Assembly (NCBI GenBank): GCA_944322965.1
Contig: CALUQR010000002.1
Coordinates: 1-64,000 of the forward strand
Direction of reading: 5' to 3'
Length of the DNA: 64,000 nucleotides
DNA from: Vulcanimicrobiota bacterium
GTDB lineage: Bacteria; Vulcanimicrobiota; Xenobia; Xenobiales; Xenobiaceae
Shown: piece after piece, positions 27,707-35,764 of the stretch
Position numbering within the stretch: position 1 is the first letter of the stretch
Layout: each line of letters starts with the position of its first letter
Program-made: the position numbers and the translations under genes
The notes under the pieces: model-generated
Seen by the model: the letters and a program-made list of their open reading frames with translations, nothing else
The model's database searches: none
Told to the model about the DNA's origin: nothing

Positions 27707-27851
27707 GAGAACCTCTGAACTCTCTCCAAATTTCCCCGCCCGGGCCCCTACTTAGACATGGGTAGAGTCTACCCTCTCCCTAAAAGGGGCGGGCGGGAGG
27801 GCGGAGGCTAGACAAGGGTTTAAACCTATCTTTGCCAAAAGTTAGCCCCTT

Positions 27852-29378
27852 ATGAGTGAGCGCTCCCCCCAGCCAGTCTCCCCTCAGGAGCTAGAAAAGA
27901 GCCAGCTGGAAGTAGCTGGCGCCCTCCCCGCCGAGGCTATCGTCCCCTCCGAGCCCTCCGACTCTGCGGCCGCCAACCCCCCTGCGGAAGGCGAAAGCGA
28001 GAGTTTGGGCTTAATCGACTCTCTCAAGATCCTCTTCTTAGCTAGCCGCGCCTTCTGGATCGTCAACTTAGTCAGTTTTGGCGACGGCATCGCCTACTTT
28101 GGCATCTTGACCTTATTGACGCGCTATCTGGGCTCCGATTTAGGTTTTGGGGACCAGATGGCGGGCATCGCCGTCTCCTTCTTTACCGGTCTAGTCACCT
28201 TAGCTATGTTGGGCGGGGGTTGGGTCGCCGACCGTCTGGGGGTGCGCAAGGCCCTTTTGAGCGCCTTAGCCATTATCTTTGTAGGGCGCTTCGCCCTGGC
28301 GCTCTGCTCCGACTTAAGTAGCGGGGTCTTGGGGACGGCCTGGGTGGCTCTCATCCTCATGGCCTTAGGCTACGGCCTCTTTGAGCCCTCCGTCTATAGC
28401 GGCGTCAAAGAGTATACCGACCCGCGCACGGCGGCCATCGGCTTCGGTCTCATCTACTCCATTATGAATTTGGGGATCGTAGCCGAGAACTTCTTGAGCC
28501 CTTACGTGCGCACGGAGGCCCTTTTCTTCCGTCTAGGCGACTGGGAAGTGCACGGCTTAGGCTGGGGGATCGAGGGGGTCTACTGGGTCTGCGCGGCCAT
28601 TACCCTCATTATGCTCTTGGGGGTCTTGAGCTTCCTCACCAAAAAGGTCGATGAGCGGGATCGCTACCACGGCCATAAGGTAGAGAAGGAGGCCGCCCCA
28701 GAGAGTTCTCAGAGTGCGGAGGAGGAAAAGGGGAGTTGGGCCCAGCGCCATTTGGGTCCTTTGGGAGATTTGCGCTTCCTCTTCTTTATCTTCATCCTCT
28801 TGCCGGTGCGCACGCTCTTTGCCCACCAATTTTTGACCATCCCCGACTACATCTTCCGCTGCTACCCGCCCGAAGTGGCCAATAAGTTTGAGTGGCTGAC
28901 CGGCCTCAACCCCTTAGTCGTCTGTATCGGGGTGCCCGTCTTGGCCGCCTTAACCCGCAAAGTGCGCGTTATCGATATGATGCTTATCGGCACCTCGGTC
29001 AGCGCTCTGACTACCTTCCTCTTAGTGCCCGGTCCCGATCTGACCCGCCTCATCCTCTACTTAATCCTCTTCTCCTTGGGCGAAGCCCTCTGGGCTTCGC
29101 GCTTTTTAGAGTACGTGGCCGATCTGGCCCCGGTGGGCAAAGTCGGGGCTTACATGGGATTGGCTGAATTACCCTGGTTCCTGGCTAAGTTTACGACCGG
29201 CCTCTATTCGGGCAGCGTGCTCAGCTACTTCGTGCCCGCCCAGGGTCCGCAAAACTCGGGCCAGATGTGGCTTATTTACGCTCTCATCGCCATGATCTCG
29301 CCCGTGGCCTTAGCTTGCGCCCGCGGTTGGCTCATTCGCGGCGAGCAACAGAGAGAGGAGGCCGCCCATGTGCGCTAG
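27852..29378 (+). CDS. Major facilitator superfamily transporter
   Basis: A 508-residue membrane protein with about 12 spans. An N-terminal cytosolic tail rich in Pro, Ser and Glu (about residues 1-50) precedes the first span. The loop 2-3 motif is GGGWVADRLGVRKALL (about 120-135), matching the MFS signature. A charged central loop (about 275-300, KVEKEAAPESSQ region) separates the halves. The segment around YSGVKEYTDPRTAAIGFGL recalls POT-like or related carriers. The substrate is unknown. The next gene overlaps its end by 11 bases and an acyltransferase follows that, so a lipid-linked role is possible. Confidence 0.82.
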   Translation: MSERSPQPVSPQELEKSQLEVAGALPAEAIVPSEPSDSAAANPPAEGESESLGLIDSLKILFLASRAFWIVNLVSFGDGIAYFGILTLLTRYLGSDLGFGDQMAGIAVSFFTGLVTLAMLGGGWVADRLGVRKALLSALAIIFVGRFALALCSDLSSGVLGTAWVALILMALGYGLFEPSVYSGVKEYTDPRTAAIGFGLIYSIMNLGIVAENFLSPYVRTEALFFRLGDWEVHGLGWGIEGVYWVCAAITLIMLLGVLSFLTKKVDERDRYHGHKVEKEAAPESSQSAEEEKGSWAQRHLGPLGDLRFLFFIFILLPVRTLFAHQFLTIPDYIFRCYPPEVANKFEWLTGLNPLVVCIGVPVLAALTRKVRVIDMMLIGTSVSALTTFLLVPGPDLTRLILYLILFSLGEALWASRFLEYVADLAPVGKVGAYMGLAELPWFLAKFTTGLYSGSVLSYFVPAQGPQNSGQMWLIYALIAMISPVALACARGWLIRGEQQREEAAHVR

Positions 29379-30009
29379 GTTGGACTGGAGGTGGAGTTGG
29401 GGGCTGGGGGCCTTCCTCTTAGGGTTGGGATTATTGGGGCTCTCCGGCCCTCTCCAGGCCGGCCCTATCGATAATCCCCCCCGCCAGAGCCCCATGTGGA
29501 CGGATATCGTCGACGGCAAGGGATCCTGGGAAGAGAAGACTACCACTTGGCTCTCTTCTAAGCCGGTCAGCGTCAATAAGCTCCGGATTGGGATGGAGGC
29601 CCAAGCCTTAGAGCGCCTAATGGGAGCCCCGGGCCAGAAGGTGGAGGAGGGCTCCAACGTCTATGGCGATAACGCCGTCATTAGGGTGCGCCAGGGCCTA
29701 GTAGTCAATATCTCCGTCGCCCGCCCGCTGGGCGGGCGGGGGACTAATTGGAGCCTCTACCAGGGCGGGCGCCCCTTCGTAACTTTAGGCGACTCCTGGG
29801 ACTCCTGTCGGGCTAAGCTCGGCCTCCCCTTCGCTATCTACCGCCATCCCGCTAAGGGGGTTAGGGTCTGCCTCTACTCCCAGGCCGGGGCCGATTTGGG
29901 GATTATGGTCCTCAACGGTCAGACGGAGGGCTTCTTACTGACGGAGCCCGGGATGTTGGCGGAGAGTCTGCGCTGGAGCGGTTACAGCTTAGAGGAGAAG
30001 GGGGAGTAA
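29368..30009 (+). CDS. Secreted protein with BamE/SmpA-like repeats
   Basis: A 213-residue protein with a signal peptide (LGAFLLGLGLLGLSGPLQA). The mature part has two units resembling the BamE/SmpA fold: LRIGMEAQALERLMGAPGQKV (about residues 73-93) and VTLGDSWDSCRAKLGLPFAIY (about 138-158). The first is followed by an NAVIRVRQGLVVNISV strand pair. There is no lipobox Cys. It overlaps the MFS gene by 11 bases and is 4 bases from plsC. The function is unknown; the family resemblance is tentative. Confidence 0.65.
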   Translation: MCARLDWRWSWGLGAFLLGLGLLGLSGPLQAGPIDNPPRQSPMWTDIVDGKGSWEEKTTTWLSSKPVSVNKLRIGMEAQALERLMGAPGQKVEEGSNVYGDNAVIRVRQGLVVNISVARPLGGRGTNWSLYQGGRPFVTLGDSWDSCRAKLGLPFAIYRHPAKGVRVCLYSQAGADLGIMVLNGQTEGFLLTEPGMLAESLRWSGYSLEEKGE

Positions 30010-30013
30010 AAGG

Positions 30014-30679
30014 GTGGCCTCTTTCTCTTTTTATGAGCGCCTGGGCTTTTGGCCCCTCCACTTTTTGGCTAAGGGCTTGCTCAGCCTCTGGGGGGGCTTA
30101 AAGATTAGGGGGCGCCAAAATTGGCCCCTGCGCGGGGGTTGCATCTTGGCCTGCAACCATATTAGCTTGGCCGACCCGGTCATGCTCTTAGCTACCCTGC
30201 CCCGCCCCCTCTACTACATGGCGGCTAGCGACCTCTTTGAGATCCCCTACTTTAGCCAGTTAATTACCGCCCTGCGAGCCTTCCCCGTTAAGCGCGGGGG
30301 CCAAGATCGCCAAGCGCTCAGCCGCTGTCGGCAGCTCTTAGAGGCCGGAGAGGCGGTAGTCATCTATCCGGAGGGCAAGCTGGGCCCTAGCGGCCAATTG
30401 GGCCCCTTGCAGAGCGGAGTAGTCATGTTAGCTATGAAGGCTCAGGTACCCATCTATCCCATCTGGCAGGTGGGGAGCGATAAGTTCTTGCCTACTGGGG
30501 CTAAGTTCATACGCTGGGCCCCCAAAGAGGTGCGCTTTGGTCCGCCCCTCTACTTGCCCCCCCTCACCCAAGGGGAGGGGCGCTCGGTGCGCCAACAGCT
30601 GACAGAGGCCAACGAGCTTTTGCGGGAGGCTCTCTTAACTTTAGGGGGCTTACCCTCCTCCGAGCGCCCCAATAGCTAA
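30014..30679 (+). CDS. plsC: 1-acyl-sn-glycerol-3-phosphate acyltransferase (PlsC family)
   Basis: A 221-residue acyltransferase starting at GTG 30014. The catalytic NHISLADPVML (HxxxxD, about residues 46-56) and the acceptor-phosphate motif VIYPEGKLGPSG (about 116-127) are both present. A hydrophobic N-terminal helix suits membrane association. It would acylate lysophosphatidate or another lysolipid. It overlaps the convergent TolB-like gene by 4 bases. Confidence 0.88.
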   Translation: MASFSFYERLGFWPLHFLAKGLLSLWGGLKIRGRQNWPLRGGCILACNHISLADPVMLLATLPRPLYYMAASDLFEIPYFSQLITALRAFPVKRGGQDRQALSRCRQLLEAGEAVVIYPEGKLGPSGQLGPLQSGVVMLAMKAQVPIYPIWQVGSDKFLPTGAKFIRWAPKEVRFGPPLYLPPLTQGEGRSVRQQLTEANELLREALLTLGGLPSSERPNS

Positions 30680-31587
30680 TCCCAGGTGCGGGTCTTAGCT
30701 TGCCAGACTAGATCGTAAGCGGGGGCGGGAAGATCGATGAGGGTCCTAATCTGGCCGCTCTCAAGGTCTAAGAGGCTCAGGCGCTGGTAAGTGGCGTTGC
30801 CTTCGCTAAATAAGATCTGGTCGCCATTGGGGGACCAGGCCGGGAAGGAGGCCCGCTCCGTCCCCTGGCGGTAGAGCTTTAACTGGCGGTGGCGATCGAT
30901 AGTGGCTAAGAAGAGACCGAAGTAGCTGCGCCCGCGGAAGGCTAAGTATTGGCCGTCGGGGGACCAGGTGGGGGAGATGCAAGCTTGGAATTTCTTAGTG
31001 AGCGGGCGCAAGTTGCCGCTTTGGAGGTCGTAGGCGTAGAGGTGGGGCGCCCCGCGCCGCCAGCTGACTAGGGCTAAATGGCGGCCTCTAGGGGACCAGA
31101 CGGGGGAGCCGTTGACCATGGCGTCGTGGGTGAGGCGGCTAATCTTCTTCGTCTTGAGGTCGAGGAGGGCCAATTCGTTAGAGCCCCAGCGGTTAGTCTC
31201 AAAGGCTATTTGAGAGCCGTCGGGGGACCAGACGGGATGGCGGTCGTCATAATTAGTATCGGTCAGGCGGCGCAAGTAACTGCCCTGGAGATCGGTTAAG
31301 AAGAGGTTCCAGCCCCCCTCTATAGTGCGCATACTGAAGACTATCTCGTTCGTCTGGCGGCAGAGGTTGGGCTCGCGACAGTCGCGGCGGACGTCTAAGA
31401 TGGGGCGCAGATCCTTGCCATCGGGGCGCAGGGAGTAGAGCTGATAGTAGCGGTAGGGCTTGGCGGCTAAGAGGATGATCTCCGAGAGGGGGCCGGCGGC
31501 GGCCGGGGAGGGGCAGTTCCACAAGAAGCTCCCCAGGAGGGAGAGGCAGAGGAGACTTAAGCCGAGGTAGGAGAGGAGACGACCCAT
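30676..31587 (-). CDS. Secreted TolB-like beta-propeller protein
   Basis: A 303-residue protein with a signal peptide (LGLSLLCLSLLGSFLW). It contains several PD40/WD40-like blades, each with a WSPDG or WSPRG/WSPNG turn (HPVWSPDGSQIAFETNR, SPVWSPRGRHLALVS, SPTWSPDGQYLAFRG, FPAWSPNGDQILFSE). This matches the propeller of TolB, but the TolB N-terminal domain is missing and no Tol-Pal genes are nearby. A role in periplasmic protein contacts is inferred. Confidence 0.8.
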   Translation of the reverse strand: MGRLLSYLGLSLLCLSLLGSFLWNCPSPAAAGPLSEIILLAAKPYRYYQLYSLRPDGKDLRPILDVRRDCREPNLCRQTNEIVFSMRTIEGGWNLFLTDLQGSYLRRLTDTNYDDRHPVWSPDGSQIAFETNRWGSNELALLDLKTKKISRLTHDAMVNGSPVWSPRGRHLALVSWRRGAPHLYAYDLQSGNLRPLTKKFQACISPTWSPDGQYLAFRGRSYFGLFLATIDRHRQLKLYRQGTERASFPAWSPNGDQILFSEGNATYQRLSLLDLESGQIRTLIDLPAPAYDLVWQAKTRTWD

Positions 31588-31636
31588 AACGCCCTAGGCC
31601 TTCCCCTTCCCAGAGGAGTTTACCTCTTCCTTAAAG

Positions 31637-31665
31637 TGGACAGCGCCGCCCAAAGCCGTTATAAT
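31637..31665 (+). promoter_or_regulatory. Near-consensus promoter of pcnB
   Basis: TGGACA (31637-31642) and a perfect TATAAT (31660-31665) are separated by 17 bp. Transcription would begin near 31672, leaving a leader of about 70 bases before ATG 31744. Confidence 0.75.
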
Positions 31666-31743
31666 ATTTCCTGTTTTTTGGGGGTGGAACGCTTTTGCGA
31701 TTTATTCTGAAGAGTCTGTCTTTTATCTTACGCCGCTATCTGT

Positions 31744-32979
31744 ATGGAACAAAGGATCTTAAGCCGCAGTCAGCATCCCATTTCGCGCAAAGCTATCGAT
31801 CGCGCGGCCTTAAATATTATCTATCGCCTCTACAATGCGGGACATACGGCCTATTTGGTGGGGGGCGGGGTGCGCGATATGCTCTTGGGACGCCCTCCCA
31901 AGGATTTTGACATCGCCACTTCGGCCCGTCCGGCCCAAATTCGCCTGCTCTTTCCCAACTGCCGCCTCATCGGCCGCCGCTTCCGTCTGGCCCACATCTA
32001 CTGCGGGGCCCAAAAGGTCATCGAAGTCTCTACCTTTAGGCGCTGGCCCGATCCCGAGCTTACGGCCTATACCTGCGAGGACGATTTCCAATTGGAAGAA
32101 GGGGAGGAGGGGATTATCTTAGATAATACCTTCGGAAGCCCCCAAGACGACGCCCGACGGCGCGACTTTACGGTCAACGGCCTCTACTACGATGTGGGCA
32201 GCTACTCCGTCTTAGATTACGTAGGCGGGACCCACGATATTGAACACCGCTTAGTGCGCACCATAGGCGATCCCGACGTGCGCTTTAGGGAAGATCCGGT
32301 GCGCATGTTGCGGGCTATTAAGTTCTGCGCCAAGTTGCACTTTGAGATGGAAGAGGCTACCTGGCGCGCTATTAGGCGCCATCACGCCGATATCGCCCAA
32401 TCCTCCCTCCCCAGGGTCCAAGAGGAGTTGCAGCGCCTTTTGGAGTTGGGTAACTTGCGAGTCAGTCTGCGCCTCCTCTTAGAGAGCGGCCTCTTGCGCG
32501 ATCTAGTGCCCAACTTAGACCGCAACCTCAACCACCTGCACGACCAAGAGGCCTTCGAGAGCCTCTTAGACCTCTACGATCAGGAGGGGGTCCCCTCCGA
32601 CCGCACCTTCTCCTTTGCGGTCTTAGTCCTCTCCCTCATCTTAGACGGCGACCGGGGGCGCAGTTCGCGCCGCCACCTGGCGCGTGACTTTTTGGAGCCT
32701 CTCTCCGATTGCTTTGGGATCTGTAGGCGCACCCAAGAGGAGGTGGCCCGCTACTTGAGCGATTTGCAGCAGTTGCTCTACGGCGCCCCCAAAGGGCGGG
32801 AGCGCGGCGAACTTTTGGCCCGACCCAGTTTTATTAATTCCTTTAAGTTATACCAAATGTTAGCACAGGTGGGCGCGGTGAGCGCCGACCAGTACGCCTA
32901 TTGGCGCGAGTGTTGGGAGAATAGGGAGGAGTCCTCTTGGTCCCGGCCCGCGCCTAAGAAGGCTCTCAAATCGGCTTAG
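31744..32979 (+). CDS. pcnB: Poly(A) polymerase I (class II CCA-adding-like family)
   Basis: A 411-residue nucleotidyltransferase. It opens with HPISRKAIDRAALNIIYRLYNAGH, typical of PcnB. The catalytic site follows in YLVGGGVRDMLLGRPPKDFDIAT (about residues 37-59), where DFD supplies the metal-binding Asp pair. The RRRDFTVNGLYYD motif and the RxxEDPVRMLRAIKF motif support the assignment. The N-terminal sequence favours poly(A) polymerase over CCA transferase. It polyadenylates RNA 3' ends to promote decay. Confidence 0.87.
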   Translation: MEQRILSRSQHPISRKAIDRAALNIIYRLYNAGHTAYLVGGGVRDMLLGRPPKDFDIATSARPAQIRLLFPNCRLIGRRFRLAHIYCGAQKVIEVSTFRRWPDPELTAYTCEDDFQLEEGEEGIILDNTFGSPQDDARRRDFTVNGLYYDVGSYSVLDYVGGTHDIEHRLVRTIGDPDVRFREDPVRMLRAIKFCAKLHFEMEEATWRAIRRHHADIAQSSLPRVQEELQRLLELGNLRVSLRLLLESGLLRDLVPNLDRNLNHLHDQEAFESLLDLYDQEGVPSDRTFSFAVLVLSLILDGDRGRSSRRHLARDFLEPLSDCFGICRRTQEEVARYLSDLQQLLYGAPKGRERGELLARPSFINSFKLYQMLAQVGAVSADQYAYWRECWENREESSWSRPAPKKALKSA

Positions 32980-32996
32980 TTGAGGTGAAGAGAGAG

Positions 32997-33719
32997 ATGG
33001 AGTTTGACCCGCAGATGGATCCCCGCGAGCGCGCGAAATGGGCGGCGGCCCAGGGGGCTTTGGACTTTGTGGCCGATGGGATGCGCATCGGCTTAGGTAC
33101 CGGCTCCACGGCGGCCAAATTTGTGGAACTTTTAGGGCGCAAGGCGCAGGCTGAGAAGTGGCAAGTGGTCTGCGTGCCTACCTCTGAGGCGACGGCCCGG
33201 CAGGCGCGCTCTTTAGGCTTAGTCTTAGATAGCGCTTACCCCGACTTTGGACCTTTAGACGTAGTAGTCGACGGGGCCGACGAGATCGATCCCCACGGCA
33301 ATCTGACTAAGGGCGGGGGCGGGGCCCTCTTGCGCGAGAAGTACGTAGCCTTAGCGAGCCGCAAGATGGTAGTTATTGCCGACGAGGGGAAGCATGTGGC
33401 CCGCTTGGGCGAGACCTTCCGCCTGCCGGTAGAGATCGTAGCCTTCGCCTGGAGCCAGACGATAGAGCGCCTGCGTCCCTGGATGGAGGAGATAGAGCTG
33501 CGACGTACGCCTACGGGCGAGATCTTTGTGACCGACCAGGGTAATTACATAGTCGATTGCCGCCTGGCCCCTATCTCCGATCCCGCCCTCTTGCAGCGCG
33601 AGCTCAAAGGGGTGACGGGGGTGGTGGAGACGGGGATCTTCCCCGCTATCGCTAGCTTAGTAGTGACGGGGCGTCCCGACGGGAGCTGGCAGATCAAAAA
33701 CTTCACTTCTCCCGCCTAG
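32997..33719 (+). CDS. rpiA: Ribose-5-phosphate isomerase A
   Basis: A 240-residue enzyme interconverting ribose-5-phosphate and ribulose-5-phosphate in the pentose phosphate pathway. Motifs are IGLGTGSTAAKFVELL (about residues 29-44), DVVVDGADEIDPHGNLTKGGGGALLREK (Asp, Glu and Lys of the active site) and GVVETGIFP near the end. The start is ATG 32997 because GAGGTGA (32982-32988) lies 8 bases upstream. A GTG at 32985 in frame lies inside that ribosome binding site. It follows pcnB directly. Confidence 0.94.
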   Translation: MEFDPQMDPRERAKWAAAQGALDFVADGMRIGLGTGSTAAKFVELLGRKAQAEKWQVVCVPTSEATARQARSLGLVLDSAYPDFGPLDVVVDGADEIDPHGNLTKGGGGALLREKYVALASRKMVVIADEGKHVARLGETFRLPVEIVAFAWSQTIERLRPWMEEIELRRTPTGEIFVTDQGNYIVDCRLAPISDPALLQRELKGVTGVVETGIFPAIASLVVTGRPDGSWQIKNFTSPA

Positions 33720-33757
33720 GAGAGGAGTTCCCGCCCCTTAATGGAATTTAGGGCGGA

Positions 33758-33785
33758 TTAACATAGCCATACTGTCCCTTATAAG
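33758..33785 (+). promoter_or_regulatory. Promoter of the metallopeptidase lipoprotein gene
   Basis: TTAACA (33758-33763) and TATAAG (33780-33785) are separated by 16 bp, each matching five of six consensus positions. A CTGGAGG ribosome binding site follows before ATG 33840. Confidence 0.55.
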
Positions 33786-33839
33786 TATAGCGAGCTTAGC
33801 AATTCAATCTTTTCAAAGAGACTCTCTGGAGGTGCTTAA

Positions 33840-35684
33840 ATGCGGAGATATATCTTCAGTGGCCTAGCCTTGGCTCTGGTCGCTTCTACGTTAGCTGGCT
33901 GTAGTGGAAGCGGGGGCGACGCCTCTGATTATGTAGTGCCCGATATTCCCGGGTCTGCAGCTATTGACAAGACCGTAGAGTATACGGTGCCTAACTTCGT
34001 CAGTGGCGACAATTGCCGGGTGGTCGTCTCCACCGCTCATAAAGATCCCTACTCCACAGAGTATCAGAAAGTGCTCGTAAAAGCGGACGTCACCTATAGT
34101 GGCGCGGCTAGCTTGGGACGGACGGACAAGGAAGAGGTTGCGGCGCTCCCTCAGGCGGGTTTAGCTTGCGGCTTCTGTCAGGCCCTTGAGGATATCGATG
34201 CCGAGAGTTTCGACGCCGCTCTGCAGGCTGGTAAAGAGAGTACGACCGTAGGGCGCGTAGGCCCCTCCAGCTGGGACGACGTGGTAGTTGGCGATCCCGA
34301 TGCGGTGCGCGAGCTCTATACCGCTATGCGCAACGAAGCTGGGGAAGCCCAAAAGGTCCAAGTGGGTAAGATCTATAACGGCGAGCATTGCAACATCCTC
34401 TCTTATTGTATCCCTTCGCCCGTAGAACCCACCAAGTGGGTTCCGGCGATCGGTGCGTCGGTGGGTGAGAATATCGCCAAAGTCTTCGATTCTTATAATC
34501 CCTCCGATCCCGACGGGTTGGGTATCTACGAGCGCATTACTAGTACCTTCGGCCACGAGTGGACGGCCAATGGCGGGCGCGATGGCGACACGAAGATCAA
34601 TATCGTCCTCTTAGGTCCCGCACATATGAGCGCCTCGGTGGGCGGTTTAGTTAGTCCGGCCGACATGTTACCTACCGTCAGTGAGGATAACCCCTACGCC
34701 AACCCCAACTATGGCAATGGCGGCGAGTATCTCTACATCAATTACGAGGGGCTGGTGGGCAGCGAGCGCCAGCCGGAATACGACTGGCGCACCTTGTACG
34801 GGGTTATCGCCCACGAGTTTACCCACCTCACCCAGTGCAACCAGAAGGTCGCCCATGATGGTAAATTCCAGGGCGTGCCGGTGCAGGGCATTCTCCAGTC
34901 TGAAGAGCAGACGCCCGGAGCCCTCTTAACGGCTATGTTGGGCGACAAGCCCGTCTACGAAGGTTTAGCGGAGACGGCTACCAACTTCTGCGGTTTCGGT
35001 GTGCGTTGGGCCCAGTTTGGCGACGAGGCGCGCCCTGAGAAGACGGCGGAGTTAAACTCCCTCAACCAGATTCGCGCCTACCTGGTCGGCCAGAGCTTGT
35101 TGGCTTCCGATCAAGAGGCGATAGATGCGGGCGAGGCTGTGGCGACGACCTTCCCGACCCCCTTCTTCTCCCAGGTTAGCAATCCTTACGGATACGGCCA
35201 CCTCTTCGGTTTGCACGTCTTAAACTTCTATGGCGAAGAGAAGTTCAAGAAGCTCTATACCGATCCGCGGGTAGGTATGGAACTCTTAGAGGGCGTCTTG
35301 GGCGCTACTAAGGAAGAGATCTTCCACCACTACGATATGTCCGTAGTCTTGGCGGGCGCCGAGTTGCCCGCTGAATTGCAGGCTCAATATAGTAAGTACG
35401 CCATCCCTTATATCAATATTGGCGGCACTAACTTCTATTCGACCGGTATAGGCGAGGCGGCTCAAATTAGTTCGGCGGAAGTTACTAGGGCTCAACCCGC
35501 TTATGAGCTCTATCCCCTCGCCGACTTTACGACCTACGAAGTCTTGCCTTACTACAATACCTACGTAGGCCTTATGAATCCCTACACTAATAAGCCGGTG
35601 AAGATCGCGGTCAACGTTCCTAAGAACGCTTCCATTAAGGTCATTCACGAGGATAGTACCGGGTTAATTAAGGCCATCTACTAG
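33840..35684 (+). CDS. Zinc metallopeptidase lipoprotein (M30-like)
   Basis: A 614-residue predicted lipoprotein with a lipobox at LAGC (Cys about residue 21). The mature protein has a gluzincin-type zinc site: GVIAHEFTHLTQCNQ (HExxH, about 324-338), then VYEGLAETATNFCGFG (about 379-394) with a possible third Glu ligand. This arrangement resembles peptidase family M30, whose members have HEFQH and a downstream Glu. Several Cys (CGFCQ, CNILSYC) could form disulfides. It is a single-gene unit between its own promoter and a palindromic terminator. The substrate is unknown. Confidence 0.72.
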   Translation: MRRYIFSGLALALVASTLAGCSGSGGDASDYVVPDIPGSAAIDKTVEYTVPNFVSGDNCRVVVSTAHKDPYSTEYQKVLVKADVTYSGAASLGRTDKEEVAALPQAGLACGFCQALEDIDAESFDAALQAGKESTTVGRVGPSSWDDVVVGDPDAVRELYTAMRNEAGEAQKVQVGKIYNGEHCNILSYCIPSPVEPTKWVPAIGASVGENIAKVFDSYNPSDPDGLGIYERITSTFGHEWTANGGRDGDTKINIVLLGPAHMSASVGGLVSPADMLPTVSEDNPYANPNYGNGGEYLYINYEGLVGSERQPEYDWRTLYGVIAHEFTHLTQCNQKVAHDGKFQGVPVQGILQSEEQTPGALLTAMLGDKPVYEGLAETATNFCGFGVRWAQFGDEARPEKTAELNSLNQIRAYLVGQSLLASDQEAIDAGEAVATTFPTPFFSQVSNPYGYGHLFGLHVLNFYGEEKFKKLYTDPRVGMELLEGVLGATKEEIFHHYDMSVVLAGAELPAELQAQYSKYAIPYINIGGTNFYSTGIGEAAQISSAEVTRAQPAYELYPLADFTTYEVLPYYNTYVGLMNPYTNKPVKIAVNVPKNASIKVIHEDSTGLIKAIY

Positions 35685-35711
35685 GTCTTTGAGCGACTAG
35701 GGTTATAAAAG

Positions 35712-35741
35712 AGGGGCGGGGCCCGTACGGGCCCCGCCCCT
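35712..35741. terminator. 30 bp perfect palindrome between convergent genes
   Basis: A perfect 30 bp palindrome with the same GGCCCGTACGGGCC core as the groEL palindrome, followed by TTCTTTATG. It lies between the metallopeptidase and pepA ends and probably works on both strands. Confidence 0.8.
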
Positions 35742-35764
35742 TCTTTATGACCCTTTAGGAGGTC

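Noticed and set aside
29080-29100. Hairpin GCGAAGCCC-TCT-GGGCTTCGC as a terminator
   Set aside because: It is inside the MFS coding sequence and has no T-run. The encoded residues GEALWASRF are unremarkable, so it is probably chance.
31695-31910. 71-residue open frame ahead of pcnB
   Set aside because: It overlaps the start of pcnB in another frame and shows no domain pattern.
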